From positions 1-64,000 of the forward strand of contig CAJAFV010000086.1 of NCBI GenBank assembly GCA_903939115.1: a DNA stretch of 64,000 nt. The letters run 5' to 3'. The notes beneath the pieces are model-generated. The model made no database searches, was not told the origin of the DNA, and worked only from the letters and a program-made list of their open reading frames with translations. The position numbers were made by a program, and so were the translations under genes. Position 1 is the first letter of the stretch. Every line of letters begins with the position of its first letter. The DNA is from an uncultured Geobacteraceae bacterium. GTDB lineage: Bacteria; Desulfobacterota; Desulfuromonadia; Geobacterales; Pseudopelobacteraceae. Positions 6,441-15,547 of this stretch are shown here, one piece after another.

Positions 6441-8912
6441 TTATTGGGTAAAGATGACTTCCAGCTTCTCTACCTGGATGTCATCACCCTGAAGCGATTC
6501 AGTCCCGGTAATGGCACGGGCGAATTCGACCGGTTTACCACGTTTGGCTACAAGCAGTAACGCCTGGCCGTCGGCACTGAGTGACACCGTCTCGCCCCTC
6601 AGGTCGACCGTTTGCGTCTGTCCCTTTTTAGTCCGCTGAATGACGAATGAGCTATGTGCCAAAAACTGCACACATTGATTTATTAGCTCGACCTTATCGG
6701 CACTGGCTATGGTTATTCGATAACGGGTGGCATCAATCAAAGTCGAGAGAGATGGTGATTTGGCGTCTATCTCTGCTGCGTCAAGAATCTGCAACCCCTC
6801 GGGGAGCACGGAATTAAGACGCGCCAGCACCTCCGAAGCCGTGATGCCGGCGGCAACAACCATATCCATGTACTCAGCTTGTGACTCTACGCCAACGGAT
6901 GTCGCAGTTCCAAACGAGAAGCGTGGATGCGGATGAAACCCGAGCGAAAAGAGGATCGGCACTTCACCTCTGCTGACGGCACGGGTGAAAACGGTGATCA
7001 GCTCAAGGTGACTTAAATAACGCATGACGCCGGTTTTGGAAAATCTGAGACGCATGCGGGCGGCGGCCGGCTCAGCAACCGCGATGTCCGGCCGCTGCGG
7101 AAGATCTGCCTGCGGCGAAATCCGGTTCGTCACAACGGTAAAATCGCAGACGCCGCAGGAGCTGCAGCTGCCGTCACGACAATCTTTTGTTGGGGCTTCC
7201 GCGAGGGCCAGCTCGCGCTCGTCCAGCAGATATTTTTTCGTCACACCGCAATCGAGATGATCCCACGGCAGAACTTCTTTGAGATCCCGTCGTCGCAGAT
7301 ACCATTCCGGTTCGACGCCGCAGTCAGCAAACGCCTGCAGCCAGCGTTGCAGAGAAAAATGCTCGCGCCAGCCATCAAAACGACAGCCGAGTTCAACAGC
7401 ACGGATCAGCACCGGAGCAAGACGCCGGTCACCACGGGCAAACACGCCTTCCATGAACGAAAGCGGCGCATCCTGCCATTTAAATTTCAGCTTGCGTTTT
7501 TTCAGATCGCAGTGCAGCTGATACTGGAGATCTGTGGTTTCCTGCGATGAAATCTGCGGTTCCCACTGGAAAGGCGTATGCGCTTTCGGCACAAAGGTAC
7601 TGACGGCGACATTTACGTCTCCGGAGACTCCGCTCCCTTTTGACTGGTCTTTAACCTGTCGGGCCAGGGTTGAAATCTGGGCAATATCTTCAGCAGTTTC
7701 ACCCGGCAACCCGATCATAAAATAGAGCTTGATCAGGCGCCAGCCGGCGTGGTAGATCGCCGCGGCGCCGGTAATAAGGTCGGCCTCACTGATCCCTTTA
7801 TTGATAACCCTCCTCATCCGGTCACTGCCGGCCTCGGGTGCCAGCGTAAAGCCGGTCTTGCGTACTTTTTTTATTTCATCGATCAGCTCGTCCGACAGAC
7901 TCCCGACGCGCAGGGATGGGAGCGATACCGCCACCCGATCCTCGGCATAGCGTGCCATCAACTCGGTTACCAGCGGGGTTACACATGAATAATCGCCGGT
8001 AGAAAGCGACAGCAGCGATATTTCGTCATAGCCGGTGGCTTTGAGAGATTTTTCTATGACATCCAGAATTGTTTCCGGAGAGCGTTCGCGCAGCGGGCGG
8101 TAGACATAGCCGGCCTGACAGAAACGGCAGCCTCGGGTACAGCCGCGCGCGATCTCGACCGCTACCCGATCATGAATTGTCTTCATGAACGGCACAACGG
8201 GAGAATCCGGATAGGGAGCCGAGTTGAGATCCGCCAGGAAGCGGCGGCGGACAGATGTGTAGTTTGGTTTGAGCGGAGTTATCTCCGAAAGGGTGCCGTC
8301 GGCAGCATACTTCGGATCAAAGAACGAGGGGATATAGACGCCTTCTATCGCAGAGAGCCGCTCGAGCAGACGGGCTTTGTTCTCGCCGGTTTTTTTTGAT
8401 TCCCGCACAGCAAGGGCTATTTCCAGAGTAGCCTCTTCACCATCCCCCAGCAATACCGCGTCAAAGAACGGGGCCAACGGTTCCGGGTTGTATGCGCACG
8501 GGCCGCCGGCGATAATGAGCGGGAACAGCTCGCTCCGGTCGCTGGCAAGAAGCGGAATGCCGCTCAAGCGGAGCATAGAGAGAATATTCGTGTAAGAAAG
8601 TTCGTACTGCAGTGTAAACCCGATTATGTCACAGGCTGCCAGCGGAGTGGCGGTTTCAAGTGTTGCCAGGGGTGCTTTTGCGGCCAGCATCTCTGTTTCC
8701 ATGTCAGGCCAGGGAGCAAAAACACGCTCTGCAGCAATTCCTTCAACTTCATTCAGGATGTGATAGAGAATCCGCAGGCCAAGGTGACTCATGCCGACTT
8801 CATAGACGTCAGGAAACGCAAGCGCAAAGCGGACATCTGCATCAATCTTGCGAATGGAGCCCATTTCGCCGCCCATGTAACGGGCAGGTTTTTCAACTGC
8901 GAGAAGATTCAT
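6441..8912 (-). CDS. TIGR03960-type radical SAM protein fused to a DUF2344 domain
   Basis: An 823-residue fusion. The N-terminal 200 residues have a B12-binding-like fold (GFTLQYELSYTNILSML, GDGEEATLE). A radical SAM domain follows, with the cluster motif CTRGCRFCQAGYVYRPLRER near residue 260. The last 190 residues match the DUF2344/radical-SAM-linked type (MRLRFSKTGVMRYLSHLEL, FHPHPRFSFG). A cysteine-rich bridge (CRDGSCSSCGVCDF) lies between them and could hold another Fe-S cluster or a metal. Biochemical function is not established; its constant pairing with rng suggests RNA or ribosome modification, which is inference. The start ATG at 8912 gives the expected N-terminus, and no strong ribosome binding site is visible. 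Confidence 0.88.
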   Translation of the reverse strand: MNLLAVEKPARYMGGEMGSIRKIDADVRFALAFPDVYEVGMSHLGLRILYHILNEVEGIAAERVFAPWPDMETEMLAAKAPLATLETATPLAACDIIGFTLQYELSYTNILSMLRLSGIPLLASDRSELFPLIIAGGPCAYNPEPLAPFFDAVLLGDGEEATLEIALAVRESKKTGENKARLLERLSAIEGVYIPSFFDPKYAADGTLSEITPLKPNYTSVRRRFLADLNSAPYPDSPVVPFMKTIHDRVAVEIARGCTRGCRFCQAGYVYRPLRERSPETILDVIEKSLKATGYDEISLLSLSTGDYSCVTPLVTELMARYAEDRVAVSLPSLRVGSLSDELIDEIKKVRKTGFTLAPEAGSDRMRRVINKGISEADLITGAAAIYHAGWRLIKLYFMIGLPGETAEDIAQISTLARQVKDQSKGSGVSGDVNVAVSTFVPKAHTPFQWEPQISSQETTDLQYQLHCDLKKRKLKFKWQDAPLSFMEGVFARGDRRLAPVLIRAVELGCRFDGWREHFSLQRWLQAFADCGVEPEWYLRRRDLKEVLPWDHLDCGVTKKYLLDERELALAEAPTKDCRDGSCSSCGVCDFTVVTNRISPQADLPQRPDIAVAEPAAARMRLRFSKTGVMRYLSHLELITVFTRAVSRGEVPILFSLGFHPHPRFSFGTATSVGVESQAEYMDMVVAAGITASEVLARLNSVLPEGLQILDAAEIDAKSPSLSTLIDATRYRITIASADKVELINQCVQFLAHSSFVIQRTKKGQTQTVDLRGETVSLSADGQALLLVAKRGKPVEFARAITGTESLQGDDIQVEKLEVIFTQ

Positions 8913-9031
8913 TAATGAAATTCAGTTCTTATGCGAGATAGAGAAAGTCTGGAAATATACCAAATCAACCTGCGGTATGCAAGATAAATAGCCGTATTTG
9001 CCAATGAAATAGCAGGAAAGACCACCCGCAC

Positions 9032-9060
9032 TTGCACTTTTTCCTCTGGTCGCTTATTAT
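9032..9060 (+). promoter_or_regulatory. Sigma-70 promoter for rsmB
   Basis: TTGCAC (9032-9037) and TATTAT (9055-9060) are separated by exactly 17 bases, placing the start point near 9067, about 64 bases upstream of rsmB. The rest of the 218-base divergent gap between the radical SAM gene and rsmB shows nothing else I can name. Confidence 0.5.
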
Positions 9061-9130
9061 GCCCCCGGAAGATCTTTCACAACACCATCAAATAAGCATG
9101 TGAGGCTGGTATGAATTCACGTAACACGGT

Positions 9131-10510
9131 ATGCCCGAAATGATTATCAGACGACCAGCGACCGGCACCTCTTCTGCAAATCCACGACAAGCCGCCTGCG
9201 AAGCCCTTTTACGCATCAGGAAAGAAGGAGGTTTTGCCGACCGCCTGATCGACATTGAGCTCTCCAACGGCGTACTAACCGGACCGGATCGAGGGTTATA
9301 TGCCGAGCTGGTTTTCGGTGTGCTGCGCCGCCAGGGGACGCTGGATCACATACTTCAGCAGCTGCTTGAAAAACCGATGATTGAGCTTGATCCGCTGGCG
9401 CTCGTTATCCTGCGCATCGGCCTGTATCAGCTGACCTGCCTTGACCGCATCCCTGAATCTGCCGCCGTGAATGAATCGGTCAACCTGGCAAAGCTGATCA
9501 CGCCAGGCACGAGCGGACTGATCAATGCCGTGCTGCGCAACTATCTGCGCCGCCGCGATACGATCAGTTTTCCTGATATCAGCACTCATCCGGCGGCGGC
9601 GATAGCGACCCGCCACTCACAACCGGAATGGCTGGTTGAGCAATGGCTTGACCAACTTGGCGTTACCGAGGCCGGGCAGTTGGCTGAGGCCTCTTCTCAG
9701 CAGCCTCCGCTGACGCTTCGCGTCAACACGCTCCGCTCAAGTCGCGACGAACTGCTGCGAGAGTTTACCCTGCAACATGTTGAAGCGGCCCCCTGTCGCT
9801 ATTCACCAGACGGCATAACTCTCGTCGGGCGCCATATTATCAACACGTTGCCCGGTTTTGATGCCGGCCTGTTCGCTGTACAGGATGAAGCGTCACAGTT
9901 GGCCGGCCGATTGCTGGGCGCCGAACCTGGAGAACGGATCTGGGATGCCTGCTGCGCCCCGGGCGGAAAGACCTGCCATATAGCCGAGCTGATGGACGAC
10001 CGTGGCGAACTGATCGCTACCGATATATCCCGATCGAAATTGACAACTGTTCAGGACAATCTCCGCCGACTCGGCATGAACGCAGTTTCAACGGCTGTTG
10101 CTGACCTGCATCAACCGGATACTTTTCCTGACGGCTCCTTTGACCGCATCCTTCTGGACGCGCCATGTTCCGGACTTGGTGTTATACGTCGCAATCCGGA
10201 GGCCAAGTGGCGGCTCTTTTCCGGGGACATCACCCGTCTGGCCGCCGTCCAGAAAACCCTTTTGAAGAATGCTGCCACGAAATTGAAGCCGGGAGGAACA
10301 CTGCTCTATTCAACCTGTTCCACCTCGGAAGCGGAAAATGAGCTTGTTGTGGAGGATTTTCTTTTGCACCACCCCGGGTTCGTGTTAGAAAACCTGAACG
10401 ACATTTTTCCTGAATGGCGTGACCTGATCGCATTTTATGGCATGTTCAGGGTCTGGCCGCACCGTCATGGCATGGATGGGTTCTTCGCCGCACGCTTAAA
10501 ACGGGTATAA
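9131..10510 (+). CDS. rsmB: 16S rRNA m5C967 methyltransferase RsmB
   Basis: A 459-residue cytoplasmic rRNA methyltransferase that uses S-adenosylmethionine to methylate C967 of 16S rRNA. The N-terminal NusB-like RNA-binding domain covers about residues 17-150 (RQAACEALLRIRKEGG, GLYQLTCLDRIPESAAVNE). The Rossmann methyltransferase domain has the cofactor loop WDACCAPGGKT (about 275). The two cysteine motifs DAPCSGLGV (about 346) and YSTCS (about 396) match the release and catalytic cysteines of the family. The ATG at 9131 lacks a clear ribosome binding site; the ATG at 9140 is an alternative. Length agrees with the family (about 430-460). Confidence 0.93.
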   Translation: MPEMIIRRPATGTSSANPRQAACEALLRIRKEGGFADRLIDIELSNGVLTGPDRGLYAELVFGVLRRQGTLDHILQQLLEKPMIELDPLALVILRIGLYQLTCLDRIPESAAVNESVNLAKLITPGTSGLINAVLRNYLRRRDTISFPDISTHPAAAIATRHSQPEWLVEQWLDQLGVTEAGQLAEASSQQPPLTLRVNTLRSSRDELLREFTLQHVEAAPCRYSPDGITLVGRHIINTLPGFDAGLFAVQDEASQLAGRLLGAEPGERIWDACCAPGGKTCHIAELMDDRGELIATDISRSKLTTVQDNLRRLGMNAVSTAVADLHQPDTFPDGSFDRILLDAPCSGLGVIRRNPEAKWRLFSGDITRLAAVQKTLLKNAATKLKPGGTLLYSTCSTSEAENELVVEDFLLHHPGFVLENLNDIFPEWRDLIAFYGMFRVWPHRHGMDGFFAARLKRV

Positions 10511-10524
10511 ATCTTATAACCCTC

Positions 10525-10678
10525 ACCACAGAGTCACAGCCAAAAGAGGCGCTTTGAAGCGAGAGCACAGAGAAAAAATATTTAGTTCACCATTTTTACA
10601 TGAGAACGGTTCAGGTGAATTAGGTACTGATTTACTAAAATCGACTTGAATCCTCAGTGTCCTCTGTGACTCTGTGGT
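10525..10678. repeat. Intergenic element with 15-bp perfect terminal inverted repeats
   Basis: ACCACAGAGTCACAG at 10525-10539 and its exact reverse complement at 10664-10678 bound a 154-base element that fills the rsmB-rpe gap. Internal words (GAGGCGCTTTGAAGCG; CCTCAGTGTCCTCTGTG) extend the imperfect pairing. It codes for nothing. It resembles the non-autonomous palindromic repeats scattered in Geobacter-type genomes. It may be transcribed between the two genes and fold. Confidence 0.6.
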
Positions 10679-10702
10679 AGGTTGTGATCTAAGGAGTTCT
10701 AT

Positions 10703-11368
10703 ATGAAAAAAATTGCGCCATCCATTCTGTCTGCCGACTTTTCCCGCCTTGGTGATGAAATCCGTGCCGTTGAGGCGGCCGGAGCCGATTACATCCATAT
10801 TGATGTTATGGATGGTCATTTCGTTCCCAACATCACGATCGGCCCGCTGATTGTTGCAGCGGCCCGTAAAGTGACGTCCCTGACGCTGGATGTCCATCTG
10901 ATGATCGAGAATCCCGATCTGTATATCCCGGATTTTGCAGCGGCCGGTTCCGATATCATTGTCGTACATGCGGAAGCGACCAGCCATCTGCATCGCAGCA
11001 TACAGCTGATAAAATCTTTCGGGAAAAAAGCCGGCGTTTCGCTCAACCCGGCGACACCGTTGAATGTTCTTGATTACGTCATCGATGATCTGGATTTAGT
11101 GCTGCTGATGACCGTCAATCCCGGATTTGGCGGCCAGAGTTTCATCGAAGCCTGCCTTCCTAAAATTCATTCATTGCGGGAGCTCCTTGATCGTCGTGGC
11201 TCTGAGGCAGAACTTGAAATTGACGGCGGGGTCAAACCGTCAAACATCGCCCGAATCTCACACGCCGGGGCGGATGTTTTTGTCGCCGGCAGTGCCGTTT
11301 TTGGAGCGACTGATTATGTTGCGACGATTGCGGAAATGAAGCGCCTGGCCCATGAACCGCTGCTCTGA
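10703..11368 (+). CDS. rpe: Ribulose-phosphate 3-epimerase
   Basis: A 221-residue TIM-barrel enzyme that interconverts D-ribulose 5-phosphate and D-xylulose 5-phosphate in the pentose phosphate pathway. Family signatures are all present: [15 protein letters not shown] at the N-terminus, [12 protein letters not shown] (metal and catalytic residues), [19 protein letters not shown] and EIDGGV (phosphate binding and catalytic aspartate). AAGGAG lies 7 bases before the ATG. Length matches the family. It is separated from rsmB by the inverted-repeat element and is followed by a 75-base gap. Confidence 0.95.
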   Translation: MKKIAPSILSADFSRLGDEIRAVEAAGADYIHIDVMDGHFVPNITIGPLIVAAARKVTSLTLDVHLMIENPDLYIPDFAAAGSDIIVVHAEATSHLHRSIQLIKSFGKKAGVSLNPATPLNVLDYVIDDLDLVLLMTVNPGFGGQSFIEACLPKIHSLRELLDRRGSEAELEIDGGVKPSNIARISHAGADVFVAGSAVFGATDYVATIAEMKRLAHEPLL

Positions 11369-11443
11369 TATTTGTTGAATTCCCACAGAGATGGCCGTTT
11401 TATTAATTGAAATTTAGGGTGAATTCGTCTACACTTCCGCGCT

Positions 11444-12385
11444 ATGCCTACCAGTGTGCTTATCATAGATGATTCGGTTACCGTCCGGGAGCAGATCATC
11501 CGGACTCTCGAGTCGTTCAATCTCTTCAGCCGCTATCATGAAGCGGAAGACGGCCTGGAAGGGTTTAAAAAGCTATTATCGTCTCCGGTTGATATCATTC
11601 TGTGCGATCTGGAGATGCCGCGCATCGATGGCTTTAAGTTTCTGAGTATGCTCAAAGCCAGGCCGGAGCTTCAGGATGTCCCGGTTATCATCCTGACCGG
11701 GGTGAACGATCGGGAGCGTAAGATCAAGGGGCTTGAGCAGGGGGCAAGCGATTATATCACCAAGCCGTTTGACCGTGATGAGCTGGTCGCCCGGGTAAAA
11801 ATCCATCTCAAAATCAAAAAACTGCAAGACGATCTGAAACGCTCCAACGAACTGCTTCTGGAACTCTCCAACACCGATCACCTGACAGGGCTATTTAACC
11901 GCCGCTACATGATGGAAGCGCTCGACAAAGAGGTGCAGCGAAGCGTGCGCAGCGGTGGCAACCTGTCGCTCATCATGCTTGACATTGATCATTTCAAGCT
12001 CGTTAATGACCGTTTCGGTCATCTTCAGGGAGATGTCGTCCTGCAGAGGGTGGCATTGCAGCTGCAGAAAGAGTTGCGCAGCTACGACTGTGCTGCTCGT
12101 TACGGTGGCGAAGAGTTCGTCGCCATTCTGCCGGATTCGCCACTGAAAGAAGCTGTTTTGGTCGCCGACCGCATCCGCCTGGCGGTGCAGGGGACCAGGT
12201 TTAATGGACAGCTGTCGCCACTCTGTCTTACCGCAAGTATGGGAGTCGCCTGCTTTTCGAATGAACAGTCCGTTACGGTCGACGGTTTTATCAAACAGGC
12301 AGATGACGCCCTGTACCGGGCAAAGGCCAATGGCAGAAACCGGGTCGAGTCCCATGACTGTACAGACCTTACACGCGGTTGTTGA
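11444..12385 (+). CDS. Response regulator with GGDEF diguanylate cyclase domain (PleD-like)
   Basis: A 313-residue cytoplasmic signalling protein. Residues 4-120 form a receiver domain with acidic pocket D9/D10, phospho-acceptor D55 (ILCDLEMP) and K107 (TKPF). Residues about 142-305 form a GGDEF domain with the active-site loop GGEEF at 221-225. An RXXD product-inhibition site (RSYD, 212-215) lies exactly five residues upstream. It should therefore make cyclic di-GMP when phosphorylated and be inhibited by its product. No partner kinase is adjacent. The stop codon overlaps the start of the transglutaminase-like gene (TGATG), so the two are translationally coupled. Confidence 0.9.
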   Translation: MPTSVLIIDDSVTVREQIIRTLESFNLFSRYHEAEDGLEGFKKLLSSPVDIILCDLEMPRIDGFKFLSMLKARPELQDVPVIILTGVNDRERKIKGLEQGASDYITKPFDRDELVARVKIHLKIKKLQDDLKRSNELLLELSNTDHLTGLFNRRYMMEALDKEVQRSVRSGGNLSLIMLDIDHFKLVNDRFGHLQGDVVLQRVALQLQKELRSYDCAARYGGEEFVAILPDSPLKEAVLVADRIRLAVQGTRFNGQLSPLCLTASMGVACFSNEQSVTVDGFIKQADDALYRAKANGRNRVESHDCTDLTRGC

Positions 12386-13827
12386 TGTACACAGGTTACC
12401 GCTTTATCACTGCAGGGCTGCTCGTTCTCTGCTGCGCCCTGGCCGCAATGGCGGCTCCATTCAGCAGAATCGATGCACCACCGCTCTCTGAACGCTGGTT
12501 CGGAGTTTATGTGAACAACGAGCGGGTCGGATTTTTCCGGCAACGGATTGAAGCGTCGGGTGATGGCTACCTGATGGAAGGGAATGGAAGCGTTCAGATG
12601 AACGTAATGAATGTTTCCAAAAAGGCGTTCATGCGGGAGACATACCTCGTTTCAAAAAGCCTGGCTCTCCGCTCACTTGAAGTTGAGCAGACGGTCAATG
12701 GGGTGTCATCTCACGTCACCGGCCTGGTCAGCGGTAACGCCATCCATATTAAAAGAGAGTCGCATGGCAGAACAACCGAAAAAACGCTCACATTTAAGGG
12801 CGAAGTGTACCCTGCCCCGGCGCTTAATCTCTATCCACTTATGCGCGCTGTCTCGACTGGAACGTCGTATACCATCCAGGCGTTCGATCCGGAAGAGGTC
12901 AGGATTAAGGATGTTCTGATCACAGTGATGGGTAAGGGTACGACGAGTGAGGGTCTGCCTGCCCTGAAACTCAGCAATAATCTGTATCCGTATGTAACTA
13001 ACGAAATCTGGGTTGACAGCCGGGGAAATACCCTTGAGGAGTCGGTTCGAGAAGGGTTGGTGACAACAAAAGCGGAACTGCCCACAGCCCTTGGCGCATT
13101 CGTCAGTGACTGGGTGATCGCCAAGAAGGATTTGATTTATGACTTCAGTATGGTGCGTGTACAACCGCCCATTAAGGACGTAAAGAAGTTAACCGGTCTG
13201 GCGGTCGAAATCAGTGGCTGGAATGACGCTCTGCCACTTCTGCAGGGTGGCGGGCAGCAGGTGGAAATGACGGCTGCCGGGCGGGTACTATTCAAGACCG
13301 GCACATTGGCTCTGAAATCATCTGACTTGAAAGTAGAGAAAACGACCGATGCACAGCTGAAACCGGCTGATAAAATAGAGTCAGATGCGCCCGAGATTCG
13401 TTCACAGGCCACATTGATTGCTGCAGGGGTCAAGAAGGATGACCTCGCCAAGGCTCTTGCTTCCTGGACAGCCGCCTGGCTGAATGACACTATTGATGAT
13501 GGCGGCAGTGCCGTTGAGAGTTTTAAATCGAGGAGCGGTAACTGCCAGACACATGCCCGACTCTACACGGCACTGGCGCGTGCCGCCGGTATCCCGACCC
13601 GCTTTGTCTCAGGATTGGTACATGTGGAAGGAAAGGGTTTTCTGTATCACAGCTGGGCAGAAAGTTTTATCGCGAATCGCTGGGTTGCGATTGACCCCAC
13701 GTATAATCAGCTCCCTGCAGATCCTACGCATCTTAAGCTTCTTGAAGGGCATCTCCCTGAAGATATGGCGCCAATTCTTGCTATCATCGGCCGAATAAAA
13801 ATGAACATTTTAGAAACCGCCTACTGA
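12385..13827 (+). CDS. Exported transglutaminase-like cysteine peptidase-fold protein
   Basis: The ATG at 12385 overlaps the stop of the cyclase gene; the track's 12379 start is a TTG. The 480-residue product has a signal peptide (about residues 1-25, LLVLCCALAAMAAPF), a long beta-rich middle region, and a C-terminal transglutaminase-like domain. The catalytic triad is visible as C387 (SGNCQTHARLY), H422 (YHSWAESF) and D437 (AIDPTYN). Such domains act in the periplasm as peptidases or amidases; the substrate is unknown. Coupling to a diguanylate cyclase suggests joint expression and perhaps a surface or biofilm role, which is inference. Confidence 0.85.
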   Translation: MYTGYRFITAGLLVLCCALAAMAAPFSRIDAPPLSERWFGVYVNNERVGFFRQRIEASGDGYLMEGNGSVQMNVMNVSKKAFMRETYLVSKSLALRSLEVEQTVNGVSSHVTGLVSGNAIHIKRESHGRTTEKTLTFKGEVYPAPALNLYPLMRAVSTGTSYTIQAFDPEEVRIKDVLITVMGKGTTSEGLPALKLSNNLYPYVTNEIWVDSRGNTLEESVREGLVTTKAELPTALGAFVSDWVIAKKDLIYDFSMVRVQPPIKDVKKLTGLAVEISGWNDALPLLQGGGQQVEMTAAGRVLFKTGTLALKSSDLKVEKTTDAQLKPADKIESDAPEIRSQATLIAAGVKKDDLAKALASWTAAWLNDTIDDGGSAVESFKSRSGNCQTHARLYTALARAAGIPTRFVSGLVHVEGKGFLYHSWAESFIANRWVAIDPTYNQLPADPTHLKLLEGHLPEDMAPILAIIGRIKMNILETAY

Positions 13828-13838
13828 TGCCACGTCTA

Positions 13839-15128
13839 TCAAAATCGTTGTTGATACTCCGCGACCAACTCCCGTAATTTTTTCTTCATGCCCCTTTTCC
13901 ACGGCCCTACCGCCACCAGGCGTAGATTGTCGGGGGCAAAAAGCGCCCGGGCGGTGTCCTGAAGCTCGGCGGCAGTGATCCGGCGTGCCTCTGCCTGATC
14001 CTCTTCAATACTTCTGACCACACCCATCAGTTCGCCCCAGCCATAACGCCCACCCATTTCGTACGCAGAATCGCGGCTGAATTCAAGGTCGAAAATATAG
14101 GAATTGCGAATACGCTCCAGTTCTTCATCCGGCACCGCGGTTGTCGCAACGAGAAGCAGCTCTTTAAACGTTGCCTCTACCGCATGGATCAAGGTGTTTG
14201 GAGCTGTCGAGAGATCAAATGCGAGGCAACCGGTTTCATCGTACGCCCCGATGGCGCCATCGACGGAATAAATAATTCCCAACTCCTCACGCAGATGCAG
14301 GTGCAGGCGTGAACTGCCGCCACCGGCAAGGATTCTCCGTAAAAAGCGGAGCGCCATAAAGCGTCGGTCATCGCGCGCGAAGCCGAGGAATGCGAGCTGC
14401 AGATTCATCTGGCTGTCAGAGTCCTGCACGCAGCGGACCTGCGGCGCAAATTGGCGGAGTGTTACGAGCGGCGCCGGCGGAACAGTCGTGTCAGCCCACT
14501 CCCCGAAACAGTCCGTAGCAGCGTCCAGGACCGCACTGCATGTAACCGGGCCGGATACGACCAGAACCGCATTTGAAGGGACATAATGCTTCTTCAGATG
14601 TTCTTCCAAGTCAGACCGCCCGATAGCGGCAATGCTGTCAAGAGTGCCGATTGTCGGCATCCCGAGCGGGTGGCGGGGCCAGAGCATACGACTGACAATG
14701 GTGTCAGGATTGACCTCCTCCCCCTGTTCGTTAAGATCCTCCCGCGCTTCCTCGGCAATAATCCGCTTTTCAATCTCGATGCCGGAGAGGAGCGGCTTCA
14801 TCAGCATTGACGCGAGTATTTCCATGCCACGTTTGACACTATCAGGATGTACCCGTGAATAATAATAGGTCGATTCGGCGTCTGTCGCGGCGTTCGGTGC
14901 CCCCCCGATGACTTCAAAGGCCGACTCGATAGCCAGCGAAGAAGGGAATTGAGCGGTACCGCGAAACAGAATGTGCTCCAGAAAATGCGAAAGGCCTTCC
15001 CGTCCGGGCGGGTCATTGCGTCCCCCAACCTTGAGGTAAATTGCCAGTTCGGCAGAGTGAAGGTGCGGCATTTCGACACAGACAACCCGCAGGCCGTTGG
15101 TAAGTGTATGTAGGTGGGAACGGATCAT
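13839..15128 (-). CDS. M16 family zinc metallopeptidase (processing-peptidase type)
   Basis: The 429-residue protein carries the inverted zinc motif HXXEH as HFLEH (H48, E51, H52), with the third ligand in IIAEEARED (about E127). It continues with the two repeated M16 halves. There is no signal peptide, so it is cytoplasmic, like the YmxG/mitochondrial processing peptidase beta type. It overlaps the HIT gene by four bases (ATGA), so it is cotranscribed with it and probably with the upstream MacAB-like genes. Substrate unknown. It converges with the transglutaminase-like gene with only 11 bases between stop codons. Confidence 0.9.
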   Translation of the reverse strand: MIRSHLHTLTNGLRVVCVEMPHLHSAELAIYLKVGGRNDPPGREGLSHFLEHILFRGTAQFPSSLAIESAFEVIGGAPNAATDAESTYYYSRVHPDSVKRGMEILASMLMKPLLSGIEIEKRIIAEEAREDLNEQGEEVNPDTIVSRMLWPRHPLGMPTIGTLDSIAAIGRSDLEEHLKKHYVPSNAVLVVSGPVTCSAVLDAATDCFGEWADTTVPPAPLVTLRQFAPQVRCVQDSDSQMNLQLAFLGFARDDRRFMALRFLRRILAGGGSSRLHLHLREELGIIYSVDGAIGAYDETGCLAFDLSTAPNTLIHAVEATFKELLLVATTAVPDEELERIRNSYIFDLEFSRDSAYEMGGRYGWGELMGVVRSIEEDQAEARRITAAELQDTARALFAPDNLRLVAVGPWKRGMKKKLRELVAEYQQRF

Positions 15129-15547
15129 GATAAAGCTCTCCGGATAGATTCAATGCGTTGGTGCTGCTCATCTGGCGTAAGAAGCCGCTCCTCATGCTGC
15201 TCCGCCCAGATCGGCCGTGGCCAGAGATATTCTGTCGAGAAGCGCGGTACGATGTGCCAGTGGATATGCGGCACCATATTTCCCAGCAGTTCATAATTGA
15301 TCTTGGCAGGTTTGTATATGCCATACAGCGCCTCAGCCACGGAAGAAACCTCTTCCATCAGAGTGGAGCGAACATCGCGATCAAGATGGAACAGTTCCGT
15401 GACGTGAGCTTTGGTAAAGAGCAGCGTATAGCCGGGAAAATACTGGTCACGGTTCAGCGTTACATAGGAGTATGGCAGTTCAATGATCTGCAGATCCTTT
15501 TCTTTTTCCCAGCGTGAACACATCGGGCAGTCGGTCATATTATTCAT
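15125..15547 (-). CDS. HIT family nucleotide hydrolase
   Basis: A 140-residue cytoplasmic protein with the histidine triad HIHWH (H94, H96, H98), in which H96 should be the nucleotidyl-transfer nucleophile. CPMC at residues 7-10 may contribute to a zinc site. It resembles HIT proteins that cleave dinucleoside polyphosphates or AMP conjugates. The start overlaps the stop of the MacB-like permease gene (ATGAATAATATG). M1 at 15547 or M4 at 15538 are both possible. Substrate cannot be told from sequence. Confidence 0.88.
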   Translation of the reverse strand: MNNMTDCPMCSRWEKEKDLQIIELPYSYVTLNRDQYFPGYTLLFTKAHVTELFHLDRDVRSTLMEEVSSVAEALYGIYKPAKINYELLGNMVPHIHWHIVPRFSTEYLWPRPIWAEQHEERLLTPDEQHQRIESIRRALS

